Origin: an uncultured Chloroflexales bacterium | Lineage (GTDB): Bacteria; Chloroflexota; Chloroflexia; Chloroflexales; Chloroflexaceae | Length of the DNA stretch: 64,000 bases | Direction of reading: 5' to 3' | NCBI GenBank assembly: GCA_937902315.1 | Contig: CALGUG010000056.1 | Coordinates: 62,001-126,000, forward strand | Shown here: in pieces, positions 24,490-33,731 of the stretch | How the letters are laid out: the number at the start of each line of letters is the position of its first letter | Position numbering within the stretch: position 1 is the stretch's first letter | Position numbers and translations under genes: made by a program | The notes under the pieces: generated by a model | What the model saw: the letters and a program-made list of their open reading frames with translations, nothing else | Database searches by the model: none | Told to the model about the DNA's origin: nothing

Positions 24490-26508
24490 TTAGTTCAGCT
24501 TAACCACCTTCAAGCTATCGAAGCTGATCTGCACATTGGGGTTCGCGCTCGAGGCCGAGACATAGGCACGCAGGCCGACCGCTCCGGCTCGCTGCAAGCT
24601 CGAAGTCGAATCACTGGCCGTGTAGCGCCAGTCGATCGGCTCTTGTTTGCCATCGACCCAAGCCTTCAGGCGGATCGTGGTGGGGCTGCTGCCCGAGACC
24701 TCCATACGCATGCGCAAGCTGCCGTTGGCCTGAAAGCTTAGACCGCTGACGCGCACTTCGCTGCCCAAGCTGGTCTCTGTGCCTGCGGCGTCGACCCGCG
24801 TCGCGTGGAGATAGACCGAGCCATCGGGGGCGAGGCGTAGCTTGCCGCGGTATTCGCTGCCATCGCTCTGGCGCCGCAGCGAGCTGTAGACATATTGATT
24901 AACATCGCCCGGACCGAGCGAGGTTTTGACTCGCACATTCAGATCGACGTTCTGAACCTGCACACTAGACAGCACAGCGCTGCGAGTGCGCCCATTGCCC
25001 ACCTGCATAATCCCCTTACCGCCCGTGATGAAGTAGTCGCTGCTGCTGCCTGAAATACTGTAGCTGCCGCCAAGGTCGGCGCTGCCCCAACCGTTGCTCT
25101 GGCTGCGGTTAAACTCATCCTGAGCGACCAGCGTGCCCACTGGGGCCGCCGCCGCTTCGAAAGCGCCCAGATCGCGCTTCGGGCCTTGAGGCAGGCTGGT
25201 GCCATCGAGGTCGCTGTTGTAGGGCATGCCGCTGATCGTCACGGCGCTGTCGATGGCCGGGCTTTCAGGCTGCAGGTAGAAGACGCCCGAGCTGGGCTTC
25301 ACAAAACGGGGATCGACGATGCGCGAGGTCGAGCTCATATCGCTGGGGTTGGGGAAGAAGATGCGCGGCTGACCATCGCTGCGCCAATAGATGTTGTTGC
25401 TCTCGGTCCCGGCGCGATCGATGTAGCCGATCGTGCCCTCGACCCAAACGATGTTGTTGCGCATATTCAAAATGTCGGCGTTACAGCCGCCGATACAGTT
25501 GATGCCGAACGAGGTCGGGTGGCTGAGGTAGACCGAGTTGTGGTAGACCTGCGTGTTATAGACCGGCCCCTTCGGGCTGCTCGGACCGTTCGAAACGAGG
25601 AATTGAGCCTGGGCAACATCGGCGCGCACCAAGTTGTAGACCAGCAAGTTATCGCGAGCACGGCTTTGGCTCAGCTCACTAAAGACATTGTTGTTGACGG
25701 CAGTGTTATGGTGAATCAGATTGCGCCGACCGCCATAGATCTCGATGGCAGAACCGTCGTAGCCGTAGTCGTATGAACAGGCGTTGTGGCCGACAAAGGT
25801 GTTGAACATGATTTCGTTATCGTCGCCCCGCAGCACGATCGCAGACGCGCCTGAGTCGTTCGATGGATCGCTCGCATCCAACGTAGACATCATCGTATTG
25901 TTGATAAAGGTGCTATTGGTGATTTTGTTGTGGTGCGAGCCCTCAGCGATATTGATGCCGTGGGTCAAACCAGTGGCGTAGATATCAGAGAAGGTGTTGT
26001 AGGAGGCTGTACCCTCTAAACGGAAACCGACACGCCAGCCGATCGGTTGCCCTGCACAAGCGGCTCCAGTATCAACTGCGACCACATCAGATTGAACCGC
26101 GATGCTCACAATGTTGAGATAGGAGCCTTTGATTTCGACGTTGTACTGAGCATTTTCGATGATCGGACGTGCGCCTGTGCTGTAGGTGCCGATCGTGATC
26201 GGTCGCGTCGCGGTGCCGCTCCAATCGAGATCGAGCGGCCCAGTCCAACGACAGCCTCGTTTGAGCAGTAAGCTATCACCGGGTTGTAATTGAGCTTGCT
26301 TGGTGCGCTCCAAGCTCTTCCAAGCCTGAGAAGGCGAAGTTCCGCTGTAGGAGTCGTTGCCTGCGCTGCAATCGAGGTAGTAGCTCGTAGAAGATTGCGC
26401 CTGGAGGTCAGGAGGAAAGGCAGTCGACAGAACGACTGCGCTTACAAAGAGCCAAAAGGAAAGCGATCGCTGATGAGCAGTCAAGCCATATCGTTGCAAA
26501 ATGAACAT
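24490..26508 (-). CDS. Secreted right-handed beta-helix protein with C-terminal jelly-roll-like domain
   Basis: This 672-residue protein has a signal peptide (hydrophobic core about 17-35, likely cleavage after AQA near 38). An opening DCSAGNDSYSGTSPSQAWKSL is typical of polysaccharide-lyase-like and pectate-lyase-like beta-helices. Repeated N-x-I/V turns (HHNKITNSTFINN, DDNEIMFNTFVGHN, RRNLIHHNTAVNNN) mark parallel beta-helix coils at about 60-430. Residues about 465-672 form a separate beta-rich domain of a type often seen as a carbohydrate-binding or laminin-G-like module. Catalytic residues cannot be assigned. It is divergent from the glycosidase gene at 26827 and convergent with the glucosaminidase-like gene. 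Confidence 0.8.
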   Translation of the reverse strand: MFILQRYGLTAHQRSLSFWLFVSAVVLSTAFPPDLQAQSSTSYYLDCSAGNDSYSGTSPSQAWKSLERTKQAQLQPGDSLLLKRGCRWTGPLDLDWSGTATRPITIGTYSTGARPIIENAQYNVEIKGSYLNIVSIAVQSDVVAVDTGAACAGQPIGWRVGFRLEGTASYNTFSDIYATGLTHGINIAEGSHHNKITNSTFINNTMMSTLDASDPSNDSGASAIVLRGDDNEIMFNTFVGHNACSYDYGYDGSAIEIYGGRRNLIHHNTAVNNNVFSELSQSRARDNLLVYNLVRADVAQAQFLVSNGPSSPKGPVYNTQVYHNSVYLSHPTSFGINCIGGCNADILNMRNNIVWVEGTIGYIDRAGTESNNIYWRSDGQPRIFFPNPSDMSSTSRIVDPRFVKPSSGVFYLQPESPAIDSAVTISGMPYNSDLDGTSLPQGPKRDLGAFEAAAAPVGTLVAQDEFNRSQSNGWGSADLGGSYSISGSSSDYFITGGKGIMQVGNGRTRSAVLSSVQVQNVDLNVRVKTSLGPGDVNQYVYSSLRRQSDGSEYRGKLRLAPDGSVYLHATRVDAAGTETSLGSEVRVSGLSFQANGSLRMRMEVSGSSPTTIRLKAWVDGKQEPIDWRYTASDSTSSLQRAGAVGLRAYVSASSANPNVQISFDSLKVVKLN

Positions 26509-26638
26509 GAGGGCTTCCTTTCAAGCTTTCTACGATATAGTGTAGTAATTATGTAAGCGTATTGTACCTGAAAGGTCAAAAACTGGTAAAGAACCTGCGC
26601 TCAAACCTAGCTGAAGAAAACAAAACCGAAGAAAGGTC

Positions 26639-26674
26639 GTGGGAGATTTCGTGCGATGTTGCGAAATCTCCCAC
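26639..26674 (+). repeat. Isolated family-B-type hairpin
   Basis: The perfect 13-bp stem GTGGGAGATTTCG/CGAAATCTCCCAC resembles the hairpin at 21386-21427 but lacks the usual family body. It lies in the 26509-26826 gap between divergent genes, where no ORF is supported. Confidence 0.7.
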
Positions 26675-26826
26675 CACAAAAAGATATATTTCGCTCTAGC
26701 AAAGGCTAACGCAAAGATAAGCTAGCTTTCAGCTCCCCATCAGCAAGTCGTCAGCAACCAAATGCGCCGGGATACGTTTAAGAGAGTAGATAGTATCGTT
26801 AACGTTTTCGACAAAGGAATGAACCA

Positions 26827-28164
26827 ATGCCAGCGATTTCAAGACGCTCATTTCTACGATTTGGCTTAGCCTCTGGCCTGTTATTGAGTGGTTGTGGCCA
26901 GCGCACAAGCGATCAAGTAGGGAATACTCAGGGTACGGCCATCGCACCTACCGCACAGATCGTGCAGACAAAAGAGCCTTCGATTGTGATCCCAACCTTG
27001 ACGCCAACCACTGTGCCCTCACCTACAGCAGTCGCAGCTGAAGCCACACGTGTACCAGTGGTCTCGCAAGGGCGGATCGGTCCTGGCGGTTTACCCTTCC
27101 CTCTGCAACTCACAAAGTTAAATTTTGGGGTGGTCGGCCATCTCTACTATACCGACCGCTATACGGCGCTCAACGCAGCCCAAGATATCGGCTTTCAGTG
27201 GTTTCGCCAGCAGATTCACTGGCGCGATATCGAAGACCAAAGCGGCCAGTTCTTCTGGGATGAACTCGATAATATTATGGCAGACCTGAATGCACGCGGC
27301 ATTCTCGTTATGTTGAGCGTGGTACGTTCGCCTGCCTGGTACACCGCCAATGGAAGCTACGGCCTGCCCCAAGATCCTGCCTCGCTGGCTCGTTTTGTGG
27401 GGGCGCTCGCCCAACACTACAAAGGTCGCTTGCACGCGATCGAGATCTGGAACGAGCAGAATCTCGCCCACGAAAACGGCGGCCAAGTTTCGCTCAGCGA
27501 TGCCGGGCACTACGTCGAGATCTTGAAGGCCTGCTACGAGAGCATCAAGGCGGTCGATCCGAGCATTATCGTGGTAGCCGGCGCGCCCTCCTCGAGCGCT
27601 ACCAACGATCCTAGCATTGCCGTGCCCGACCAAGACTATCTGCGCGCGATGTACAGCTACAACAATGGCATGATCGAGCAGTACTTCGATGTGCAAGCGA
27701 TACACCCAGGCGGCTCGGCCAACCCACCCACTACGCTCTGGCCCGATGCGCCCAGCAATGCCAACGGCTGGACCGACAACGAAACCTTCTACTTCCGCCA
27801 TGTCGAAAACGGCCGCAAAATTATGGAAGAGTATGGCATGGGCGAACATCAAGTTTGGATCACCGAATACGGTTGGGCCACCCAAAACAATACGCCCGGC
27901 TTCGAGTTCGGCAATCAGATCTCGTTTGAAACCCAACGCGACTATATCGTCGGTGCGATCGAACAGAGCTATCGCTACTATCCGTGGCTGAGCAATATGT
28001 TCCTCTGGAACCTGAACTTTACCATCCTTCAGCGCGAAAACGGCGTCGATCCACTCCACGAACAAGGTTCCTTCAGCATTATCAACGCCGATGGCTCACC
28101 TCGACCTGCCTATTACGGGGTGAAAGAGAAGATCGCCGAGATCAAGAGTCTACAAAACAGTTAG
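26827..28164 (+). CDS. Exported lipoprotein glycoside hydrolase, clan GH-A (GH39/GH5-like)
   Basis: This 445-residue protein starts with a twin-arginine-like signal SRRSFLRF and a lipobox LLSGC, so the mature protein is probably lipid-anchored outside. A Thr/Pro-rich linker (about 40-85) precedes a TIM barrel. The strand-4 motif IEIWNEQN carries the likely acid/base glutamate (about 211). The strand-7 motif WITEYGW carries the likely nucleophile (about 347), the 4/7 arrangement of clan A retaining enzymes. Closest in style are GH39/GH5-like beta-xylosidase or glucanase proteins, but the substrate is not clear. AAAGGA precedes the ATG and a strong terminator follows. Confidence 0.82.
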   Translation: MPAISRRSFLRFGLASGLLLSGCGQRTSDQVGNTQGTAIAPTAQIVQTKEPSIVIPTLTPTTVPSPTAVAAEATRVPVVSQGRIGPGGLPFPLQLTKLNFGVVGHLYYTDRYTALNAAQDIGFQWFRQQIHWRDIEDQSGQFFWDELDNIMADLNARGILVMLSVVRSPAWYTANGSYGLPQDPASLARFVGALAQHYKGRLHAIEIWNEQNLAHENGGQVSLSDAGHYVEILKACYESIKAVDPSIIVVAGAPSSSATNDPSIAVPDQDYLRAMYSYNNGMIEQYFDVQAIHPGGSANPPTTLWPDAPSNANGWTDNETFYFRHVENGRKIMEEYGMGEHQVWITEYGWATQNNTPGFEFGNQISFETQRDYIVGAIEQSYRYYPWLSNMFLWNLNFTILQRENGVDPLHEQGSFSIINADGSPRPAYYGVKEKIAEIKSLQNS

Positions 28165-28213
28165 TCCACCTGCGACTGCCCAACATCTTACAGGCGCGCT
28201 TCTCAAAATAGCT

Positions 28214-28270
28214 AAGCTCAGAGCTCCTTCTAAACCTGTATCTCAGGGGAGTTCTGAGCTTTTGTTATTT
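28214..28270 (+). terminator. Terminator of the glycoside hydrolase gene
   Basis: The 14-bp stem AAGCTCAGAGCTCC/GGAGTTCTGAGCTT (one G-T pair) is followed by TTGTTATTT. Confidence 0.8.
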
Positions 28271-28479
28271 CGTTTCAGATCGCAATTTTTCTGCTCAAGC
28301 GAAGGCATGATACGACATCTTCGAAATAATTTAATAAATCTAATAAAAAATCATCGATTGTATGATAAAAATCCATTTTATTTTTCTTAACAATCTAAAC
28401 AAATTCTTATTCCTAAAAATAGGCTTTTTCAGCATCACAATCACAAATATCGCCCTTCTTTTGCTGCATGCACTTGAAA

Positions 28480-28508
28480 TTGTGTGGTTGCAAGTAATCG
28501 GGTACAAT
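28480..28508 (+). promoter_or_regulatory. Promoter of the AP2-like gene
   Basis: TTGTGT (28480-28485), a 17-bp spacer and TACAAT (28503-28508). The 28271-28479 stretch before it is AT-rich and shows nothing else. Confidence 0.5.
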
Positions 28509-28612
28509 AAGGCCATTCCAAGCTCCACCAACTATTGAATATTTGTGACAGTAGTTGTCTATTCGATTCGATTCACTGTGGGTTTTCGTCGCTTGCTAAT
28601 GGTCGCGCCTTT

Positions 28613-29071
28613 ATGCCAACGATTCGTAAAATACCCCCACCTGCCACACCACAACGCCGAAGTATTAGCGAGTTAGAAGCAATTCTAGCCCGCGATCCTG
28701 TAGGTCTCACCCGTTGCGACTATCCGAAAAGCCATAGTTATGGTTGGATGGCCCGAGTTTATAACGGTGGGACAGTTCAAACGCGTTTTTTCGCTGACGC
28801 GATTTATGGTGGTAATTGCGGAGCACTCGACGCTGCCATCACGTGGCGCGACGAGCAACGTGCATTGATTACGCCCTACAAACGCAAACGTTCCTGGCGA
28901 CTTGTGCGTGTCGATCGACCTGAACACAAAAATGTTGGCTGGTTTGCCTATGCCGACAAACGACGCTACTTCTCTGATGCTGTGTATGGAGGCCCAGGAG
29001 GCGCCAAACAGGCGGCCGAGGAGTGGTTGAAATCGCGCTTAGCCTGCGAGCAGAATACTACAGAGGGCTAG
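28613..29071 (+). CDS. Small protein with two AP2-like repeats
   Basis: The frame begins at a TTG at 28535, but the ATG at 28613 is the more natural start and gives 152 residues. Two related segments are visible. SYGWMARVYNGGTVQTRFFADAIYGG leads into ALDAAITWRDE (about 42-85), and NVGWFAYADKRRYFSDAVYGG leads into AKQAAEEWLKS (about 108-145). Each has the pattern W-x-A, basic/aromatic strand, F-x-D-A-x-Y-G-G, then an A-x-x-A-x-x-W helix. This is the layout of AP2/integrase-type DNA-binding domains. No nuclease domain is attached. A DNA-binding role is inferred from fold likeness only. Confidence 0.6.
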   Translation: MPTIRKIPPPATPQRRSISELEAILARDPVGLTRCDYPKSHSYGWMARVYNGGTVQTRFFADAIYGGNCGALDAAITWRDEQRALITPYKRKRSWRLVRVDRPEHKNVGWFAYADKRRYFSDAVYGGPGGAKQAAEEWLKSRLACEQNTTEG

Positions 29072-29170
29072 CAGTTTGTCGTGTATACTGTCAGTAAACG
29101 TGATAATCGCCTTAATAGTCACGTTTATTTTAAGAGACAGTTACACTCCGCTACGCGCAAACAGAGGAAA

Positions 29171-29216
29171 GGAGTGGAATAGTCTATGCGTCTGACGGAT
29201 GGACTATCTCCACTCC
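29171..29216 (+). other. Long imperfect hairpin in the 29072-29384 gap
   Basis: The arms GGAGTGGAATAGTC and GACTATCTCCACTCC pair over 14 bp with one bulge, without a T-run. It may be part of a small RNA or leader; no ORF is supported here. Confidence 0.4.
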
Positions 29217-29276
29217 GTCGTTTCGGAGGAACAGTACGTATGCGGCAAACATGGCGTTGATATCTACTTCCATCTA

Positions 29277-29304
29277 TTGATTGGCTCATTATTTGCCGTA
29301 TAAT
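29277..29304 (+). promoter_or_regulatory. Promoter of the cyclase-ATPase gene
   Basis: TTGATT (29277-29282), a 16-bp spacer and a perfect TATAAT (29299-29304), 80 bp before the start codon. Confidence 0.65.
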
Positions 29305-29384
29305 ACTCATACTTCTTAACGACAGTCATTTTGTTAAGAGCGGCGTGTGTATCAAGCAATATAGCCAAAACCTGACATCTTTTT

Positions 29385-32300
29385 ATGTCAATACTGATCG
29401 ATACGCTCGCAAGTTATGTTCCCAACCTAGTAGCCCGTCACTATAGCGCCGAAGAGCATCTTCAACCGTTACCCATCTCATCACATGCAGAAGCGGCGTT
29501 ACTCTTTGTAGATATCTCGGGCTTTACCGCTCTTACAGAACAGCTCGGACGTAAAGGGCCAGTTGGCGCGGAACAACTCAGCGGCATACTCAACACAACC
29601 TTCAGTCAGATTCTCGATCTGATTGCAATGCACGGCGGTGATGTCGTCAAGTTCGCTGGCGACGCGCTTTTAGCTGTGTGGATGGCCGATGAGACTGATT
29701 CGCTTGCGACCAGCGCTTTGCGGGCGACCCAGTGTGCCGCGGGTATCAATGCACGCCTCGAACGCTTCTATAGCCTCGTTTCAACGGTACGCCTATCGTT
29801 GCGACTGGTGATCGCGGTCGGCGATGTGACCGTCGTGCACCTAGGTGGCATCCAAGACCGCCGCGAAGTGCTGCTGGTGGGCGATCCGATCAACGAATTC
29901 GGCTTATATGAAGAGCATTCGATCTTAGGCGAAGTGGTCTTAACCCCCAGCGCCTGGCCCCATATTCAAGATCGCTGTGAGCTGAAGCTCTTCACGATCG
30001 ATCAGGGCCAAACCCTCGCCCAACTGATCAACGTCCATACACCCATCGAAAATCAACCGCTGAAACGGGCTGCGCTCGACGCCGATGCTGCCTCATTTTT
30101 ACGCGCCTACATTCCCGGCGCGGTGATGAGCCGTCTGCTCAAAGAGCAGAATGATTGGTTGGCCGAACTACGTCGCCTCACCGTGCTTTTTATCAAACTG
30201 CCCAATCTTTATAGCGAAGCAGGCGTGCAACTGAGCTTGGCCCAAGCCATTATGGAAGAGGTCCAACACGCGCTCTATCGCTACGAAGGCAGCGTCAACA
30301 AGCTCAGCATCGACAACAAAGGTGCCATGTTGGTGGCCGCTTTCGGTTTGCCACCTTTCGCCCACGAAGATGACCCGTTGCGCGGCGTTCAAGCTGCCTT
30401 GGCGATTCAAACCGCGCTCTCCGCATTCGACATCCAATGCGCGATCGGCATCACCACTGGGCGCGCTTTCTGCGGCGAGATCGGCAGCAACGACCGACGC
30501 GAATACACCATGATCGGTGATGTGGTGAATCTAGCAGCCCGCTTGATGCAAGCAGCCAGCGCCGATTCGAGTATTTTGTGCGATGCGACGACCTATACCG
30601 CCATTCAAAGCACGGCACGTTCGCGCCTTACCTTCGACCCACCGATCGAAATCTCGGTCAAAGGAAAATCGCAGCAGATTCCGGTCTATCGCGTTCGCGA
30701 GGCTCTTGAACAGCCCATTACGCATCTAAGCCCCGAACTGGAAGAAGCTGTGCTGATCGGACGCGCCCGCGAGCGAGCCGAGCTCAACGAGCTGATCTAC
30801 GCCACCTTGACGGGCGGGGTCGGCGGCGTGGTGATGATCGAGGGTGAAGCCGGTATGGGTAAGTCGCGTCTGGTTCACTACGCCTCGCAAATGGCGAGCA
30901 ACAGCGGCTTGCAGGTTGTGATCGGCAGCGCCGATGCAGTCGATCAATCGACGCCCTACCACACCTGGCGAGCGATCTTCACGCAATTGCTTGGCGCCGA
31001 TGTTCAACTCAGCGATGACGACTGCAAACAGATTCTCTACGATCTGTTAAGCGACACACCCGGCCTGCGTGCGCGTCTGCCGCTTTTGAACGCGGTCTTG
31101 AACTTCGACTTTGAAGAGACCAGTACGACTGCATCGCTCACCGGCCAAGCGCGTACTAGCGCGACGCTCGAATTTCTGCTGATTATGATGCAGCGTCTGC
31201 TGGCCCGCAAGTCTCATCTGATCATTATCGAAGACGCTCACTGGCTCGACCCATCTTCGTGGGCTTTCGCGCTTACCGCTGCCCAAAATATTCACTCACT
31301 AGCCTTGATCATCACCATGCGACCCTTGGGTTGGCGCCACCCGCCCGAATACCAGCAGCTACGTTCGCTGGCCCGCTCGTATATCGAGCTGAACGCGCTC
31401 TCGCCCGCAGAGACGATCGAGCTGATCTGTCGCCGCCTAGGTGTCAACTCGATACCCCAAGAGGTGGCCGATCTGATCGGTGAAAAAGCCCAAGGCAACC
31501 CCTTCTTCAGCGAAGAGCTGGCCTATGCCCTGCGCGATACCGGCTTTATTCAGGTGAGCAATGGTCAGTGTACGATTGTAAAAGACGCCGATCTCAAAGA
31601 GCTCAGCTTCCCCGAAACCGTACAAGGTGCGATTATCAGCCGTGTCGACCGCCTAAGCGTGACCCAGCAACTGACACTCAAAGTGGCCAGCGTGATCGGG
31701 CGGGTCTTTACACGCAAAGCTGTTCACGCCGTCTATCCGACGACGATCGCCCTCAGCACCTTGTCGGAAGATCTCTCGACGCTGGCGCAACTCAATATCA
31801 CGCCTGTCGAGACGCTCGAGCCTGATCCAACCTACAGTTTCAAACACGCGATCACTCAAGATGTGGTCTACAACATGATGCTCTTTTCGCAACGCCGCCG
31901 CCTCCATCGGGCTGTAGCTGAATGGTACGAACAGAGCTACCCTGAAAAGCCCAACTGGATCTGGCCGCTTTTAGCGCACCACTGGATCCAAGCCGAAGAT
32001 ATCACTAAGGCGATCAACGCGCTCGAACGGGCTGGCGCACTGGCGATGCAAGTCAGTTCGTTCTTAGAGGCACGTTCGCTCTTCGAGCAGGCTATCACGC
32101 TCTTGCACAATACCAATGATAGCGAACTGAGCAATCGGCGCGTCTTTTTGATGCAGTTCTTGCTCAATCTGGGCCAAGCCCGTCAATATCTGGGTGATTT
32201 TAGCGGGGCACAACAGGCCTTTAACGAGAGCCTTGAGCTAGCTCAGCAGCTCGAACATACCGAAGGCCAGATCTCGAGCTTGAGTTTCCTAGGGCGTATC

Positions 32301-33137
32301 GCGATCGAGATGGGCAATTACCCCAATGCGCTGTCGTATCTGGAGCAGGGTCTAGATCTGGCGCGTCAGCACAAGGACGAAACAGCGATCGCCTTTATTT
32401 TGAGCAATCTAGCCAACCTACAGTTCCGCCAAAGCAATTATTCGCAAGCCTACAGCCTCTACCAAGAGAGCTTGGGCATTCAGATGCGCCTGCGCGACTT
32501 TGAGGGTGTCGCCCTCTCGCTGAACGGTCTAGGTAACGCGACCCTCAACCAAGGGCTCTACGATGAAGCTGACTATTTCTATCACGAGAGTCTCAACCTG
32601 CGGCGCGATCAAAACGACCGCTGGGGCGAGGCGGTCACACTCAACAACCTCGGTCGCTTAGCCCACCAACGCAACGACTATACCGAGGCGCGGGCCTTCT
32701 ACGATCAAGCGCTCGAGATCTATCAGTCGTTGGGCGACCAACGCGGTATGGCTATGGCGCTCAGCAATATCGGTTTTACACACTTGGCGCGCAACGAGCT
32801 AGCTTCGGCCGAAAGCTCATTCGATAAAGCGCTGCGCATCTCGATGCAGATCGGCGTGATTCCGCTAACGCTCGAGATTCTGATCGGGATCGCGAGTCTG
32901 TACGTGCGCTACGGCAAGTATGAACAAGCCGCCGAGATTATCGGCAGCGCGATCAACCATTCGGCCTCGCATGTCGAGGTTCACTTCCAAAGCCAACTCG
33001 TTTTGGAAGAGCTCCGTCCTCATCTCACTCAAGAACAGTTGATGACAGCGCTGACGCGCGGACGCAACCGCAGCCTGAACGAAACGCTCGATCTGGTGCA
33101 GAGCATCCAAATATCGGAAGCGTTCCAACAGTTCTGA
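29385..33137 (+). CDS. Soluble-adenylyl-cyclase-like protein: two cyclase domains, AAA/NACHT-type ATPase, TPRs
   Basis: This 1250-residue protein has the domain order of mammalian soluble adenylyl cyclase. Cyclase domain 1 (about 35-195) keeps the metal site LLFVDISGFTALTEQL (D43) and GGDVVKFAGDALLAVW (D93). Cyclase domain 2 (about 262-430) has lost the first metal motif, reading VLFIKLPNLYSEAG, but keeps REYTMIGDVVNLAARL. Heterodimeric cyclases combine one site from each. A STAND-type ATPase follows, with Walker A GEAGMGKS near 486 and Walker B LIIIEDAHWLD near 611. About seven to eight TPR units run from about 900 to 1200 (for example ALSLNGLGNATLNQGLYDEA). It probably makes cAMP or a related nucleotide in response to a ligand. 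Confidence 0.85.
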   Translation: MSILIDTLASYVPNLVARHYSAEEHLQPLPISSHAEAALLFVDISGFTALTEQLGRKGPVGAEQLSGILNTTFSQILDLIAMHGGDVVKFAGDALLAVWMADETDSLATSALRATQCAAGINARLERFYSLVSTVRLSLRLVIAVGDVTVVHLGGIQDRREVLLVGDPINEFGLYEEHSILGEVVLTPSAWPHIQDRCELKLFTIDQGQTLAQLINVHTPIENQPLKRAALDADAASFLRAYIPGAVMSRLLKEQNDWLAELRRLTVLFIKLPNLYSEAGVQLSLAQAIMEEVQHALYRYEGSVNKLSIDNKGAMLVAAFGLPPFAHEDDPLRGVQAALAIQTALSAFDIQCAIGITTGRAFCGEIGSNDRREYTMIGDVVNLAARLMQAASADSSILCDATTYTAIQSTARSRLTFDPPIEISVKGKSQQIPVYRVREALEQPITHLSPELEEAVLIGRARERAELNELIYATLTGGVGGVVMIEGEAGMGKSRLVHYASQMASNSGLQVVIGSADAVDQSTPYHTWRAIFTQLLGADVQLSDDDCKQILYDLLSDTPGLRARLPLLNAVLNFDFEETSTTASLTGQARTSATLEFLLIMMQRLLARKSHLIIIEDAHWLDPSSWAFALTAAQNIHSLALIITMRPLGWRHPPEYQQLRSLARSYIELNALSPAETIELICRRLGVNSIPQEVADLIGEKAQGNPFFSEELAYALRDTGFIQVSNGQCTIVKDADLKELSFPETVQGAIISRVDRLSVTQQLTLKVASVIGRVFTRKAVHAVYPTTIALSTLSEDLSTLAQLNITPVETLEPDPTYSFKHAITQDVVYNMMLFSQRRRLHRAVAEWYEQSYPEKPNWIWPLLAHHWIQAEDITKAINALERAGALAMQVSSFLEARSLFEQAITLLHNTNDSELSNRRVFLMQFLLNLGQARQYLGDFSGAQQAFNESLELAQQLEHTEGQISSLSFLGRIAIEMGNYPNALSYLEQGLDLARQHKDETAIAFILSNLANLQFRQSNYSQAYSLYQESLGIQMRLRDFEGVALSLNGLGNATLNQGLYDEADYFYHESLNLRRDQNDRWGEAVTLNNLGRLAHQRNDYTEARAFYDQALEIYQSLGDQRGMAMALSNIGFTHLARNELASAESSFDKALRISMQIGVIPLTLEILIGIASLYVRYGKYEQAAEIIGSAINHSASHVEVHFQSQLVLEELRPHLTQEQLMTALTRGRNRSLNETLDLVQSIQISEAFQQF

Positions 33138-33188
33138 TAGATACACATCGATTTCAAGCGACAGCAACGTTCGCCACATAGTTAAATG

Positions 33189-33230
33189 AGCGCCTGTTTT
33201 GCAAAAAGTCCCTCTTACAGGCGCTTTTTT
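33189..33230 (+). terminator. Terminator of the cyclase-ATPase gene
   Basis: The 9-bp stem AGCGCCTGT/ACAGGCGCT is followed by TTTTT, 52 nt after the stop codon. Confidence 0.8.
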
Positions 33231-33348
33231 GTTCTTTCAAGTTATCCAGGCCAGCTCACCCTCTTCTTGTTGTCTTGTTGTTATCAGAAATACGTTTCTA
33301 CTATTGTTTTTGGGGTCTTTCGGCACAGGCAGATAGCACCTCATTGCG

Positions 33349-33390
33349 GTGGGCGGGATGTTGGTAGCCGAAGGCGGACGCGGTTAAGAG
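33349..33390 (-). repeat. Family A repeat copy 8
   Basis: The reverse core reads GGGATGTTGGTAGCCGAAGG followed by CGGACGCG. The rest of 33231-33517 has no recognisable gene. Confidence 0.75.
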
Positions 33391-33517
33391 CTTCTTTGGG
33401 GAAGAGAACATGCCGCTAAAAAGTGGTCAAGTGGATTATGCGTGTTAACGCAGATCGGCCAAAGATCGAGCAGCCAGACTGACACGAATTCGCATAGGCT
33501 CCCAGCCTTTTTTCAGC

Positions 33518-33542
33518 GATCTTGCAAGATTTTTGCAAGATC
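33518..33542. promoter_or_regulatory. Candidate operator: perfect inverted and direct repeat before the giant kinase gene
   Basis: Perfect 10-bp arms GATCTTGCAA (33518-33527) and TTGCAAGATC (33533-33542) are five bases apart. The same sequence contains TTGCAAGAT twice, starting at 33522 and 33533, an 11-bp direct-repeat spacing. Such spacing is the usual layout for OmpR/PhoB-type winged helices, and one of that type is encoded two genes downstream. A small hairpin also lies at about 33688-33713, near the start codon. Confidence 0.6.
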
Positions 33543-33731
33543 TGCACAAGAGACAAATCGTTTGGAATAGGCTAGACTGATTCTTGGCTCGTCTAAACAA
33601 TCAGCTTCCCCGATCGTTGATAGCAGGAACCACACGCAACACGCTTGGGTGCAAAAGCAAAGCTACGCTAGAGGAGGTGCCGCACAGAGCACTGAAAAGC
33701 GTTCAGTGGCTCTAGGTGGGCATAACGGCCT

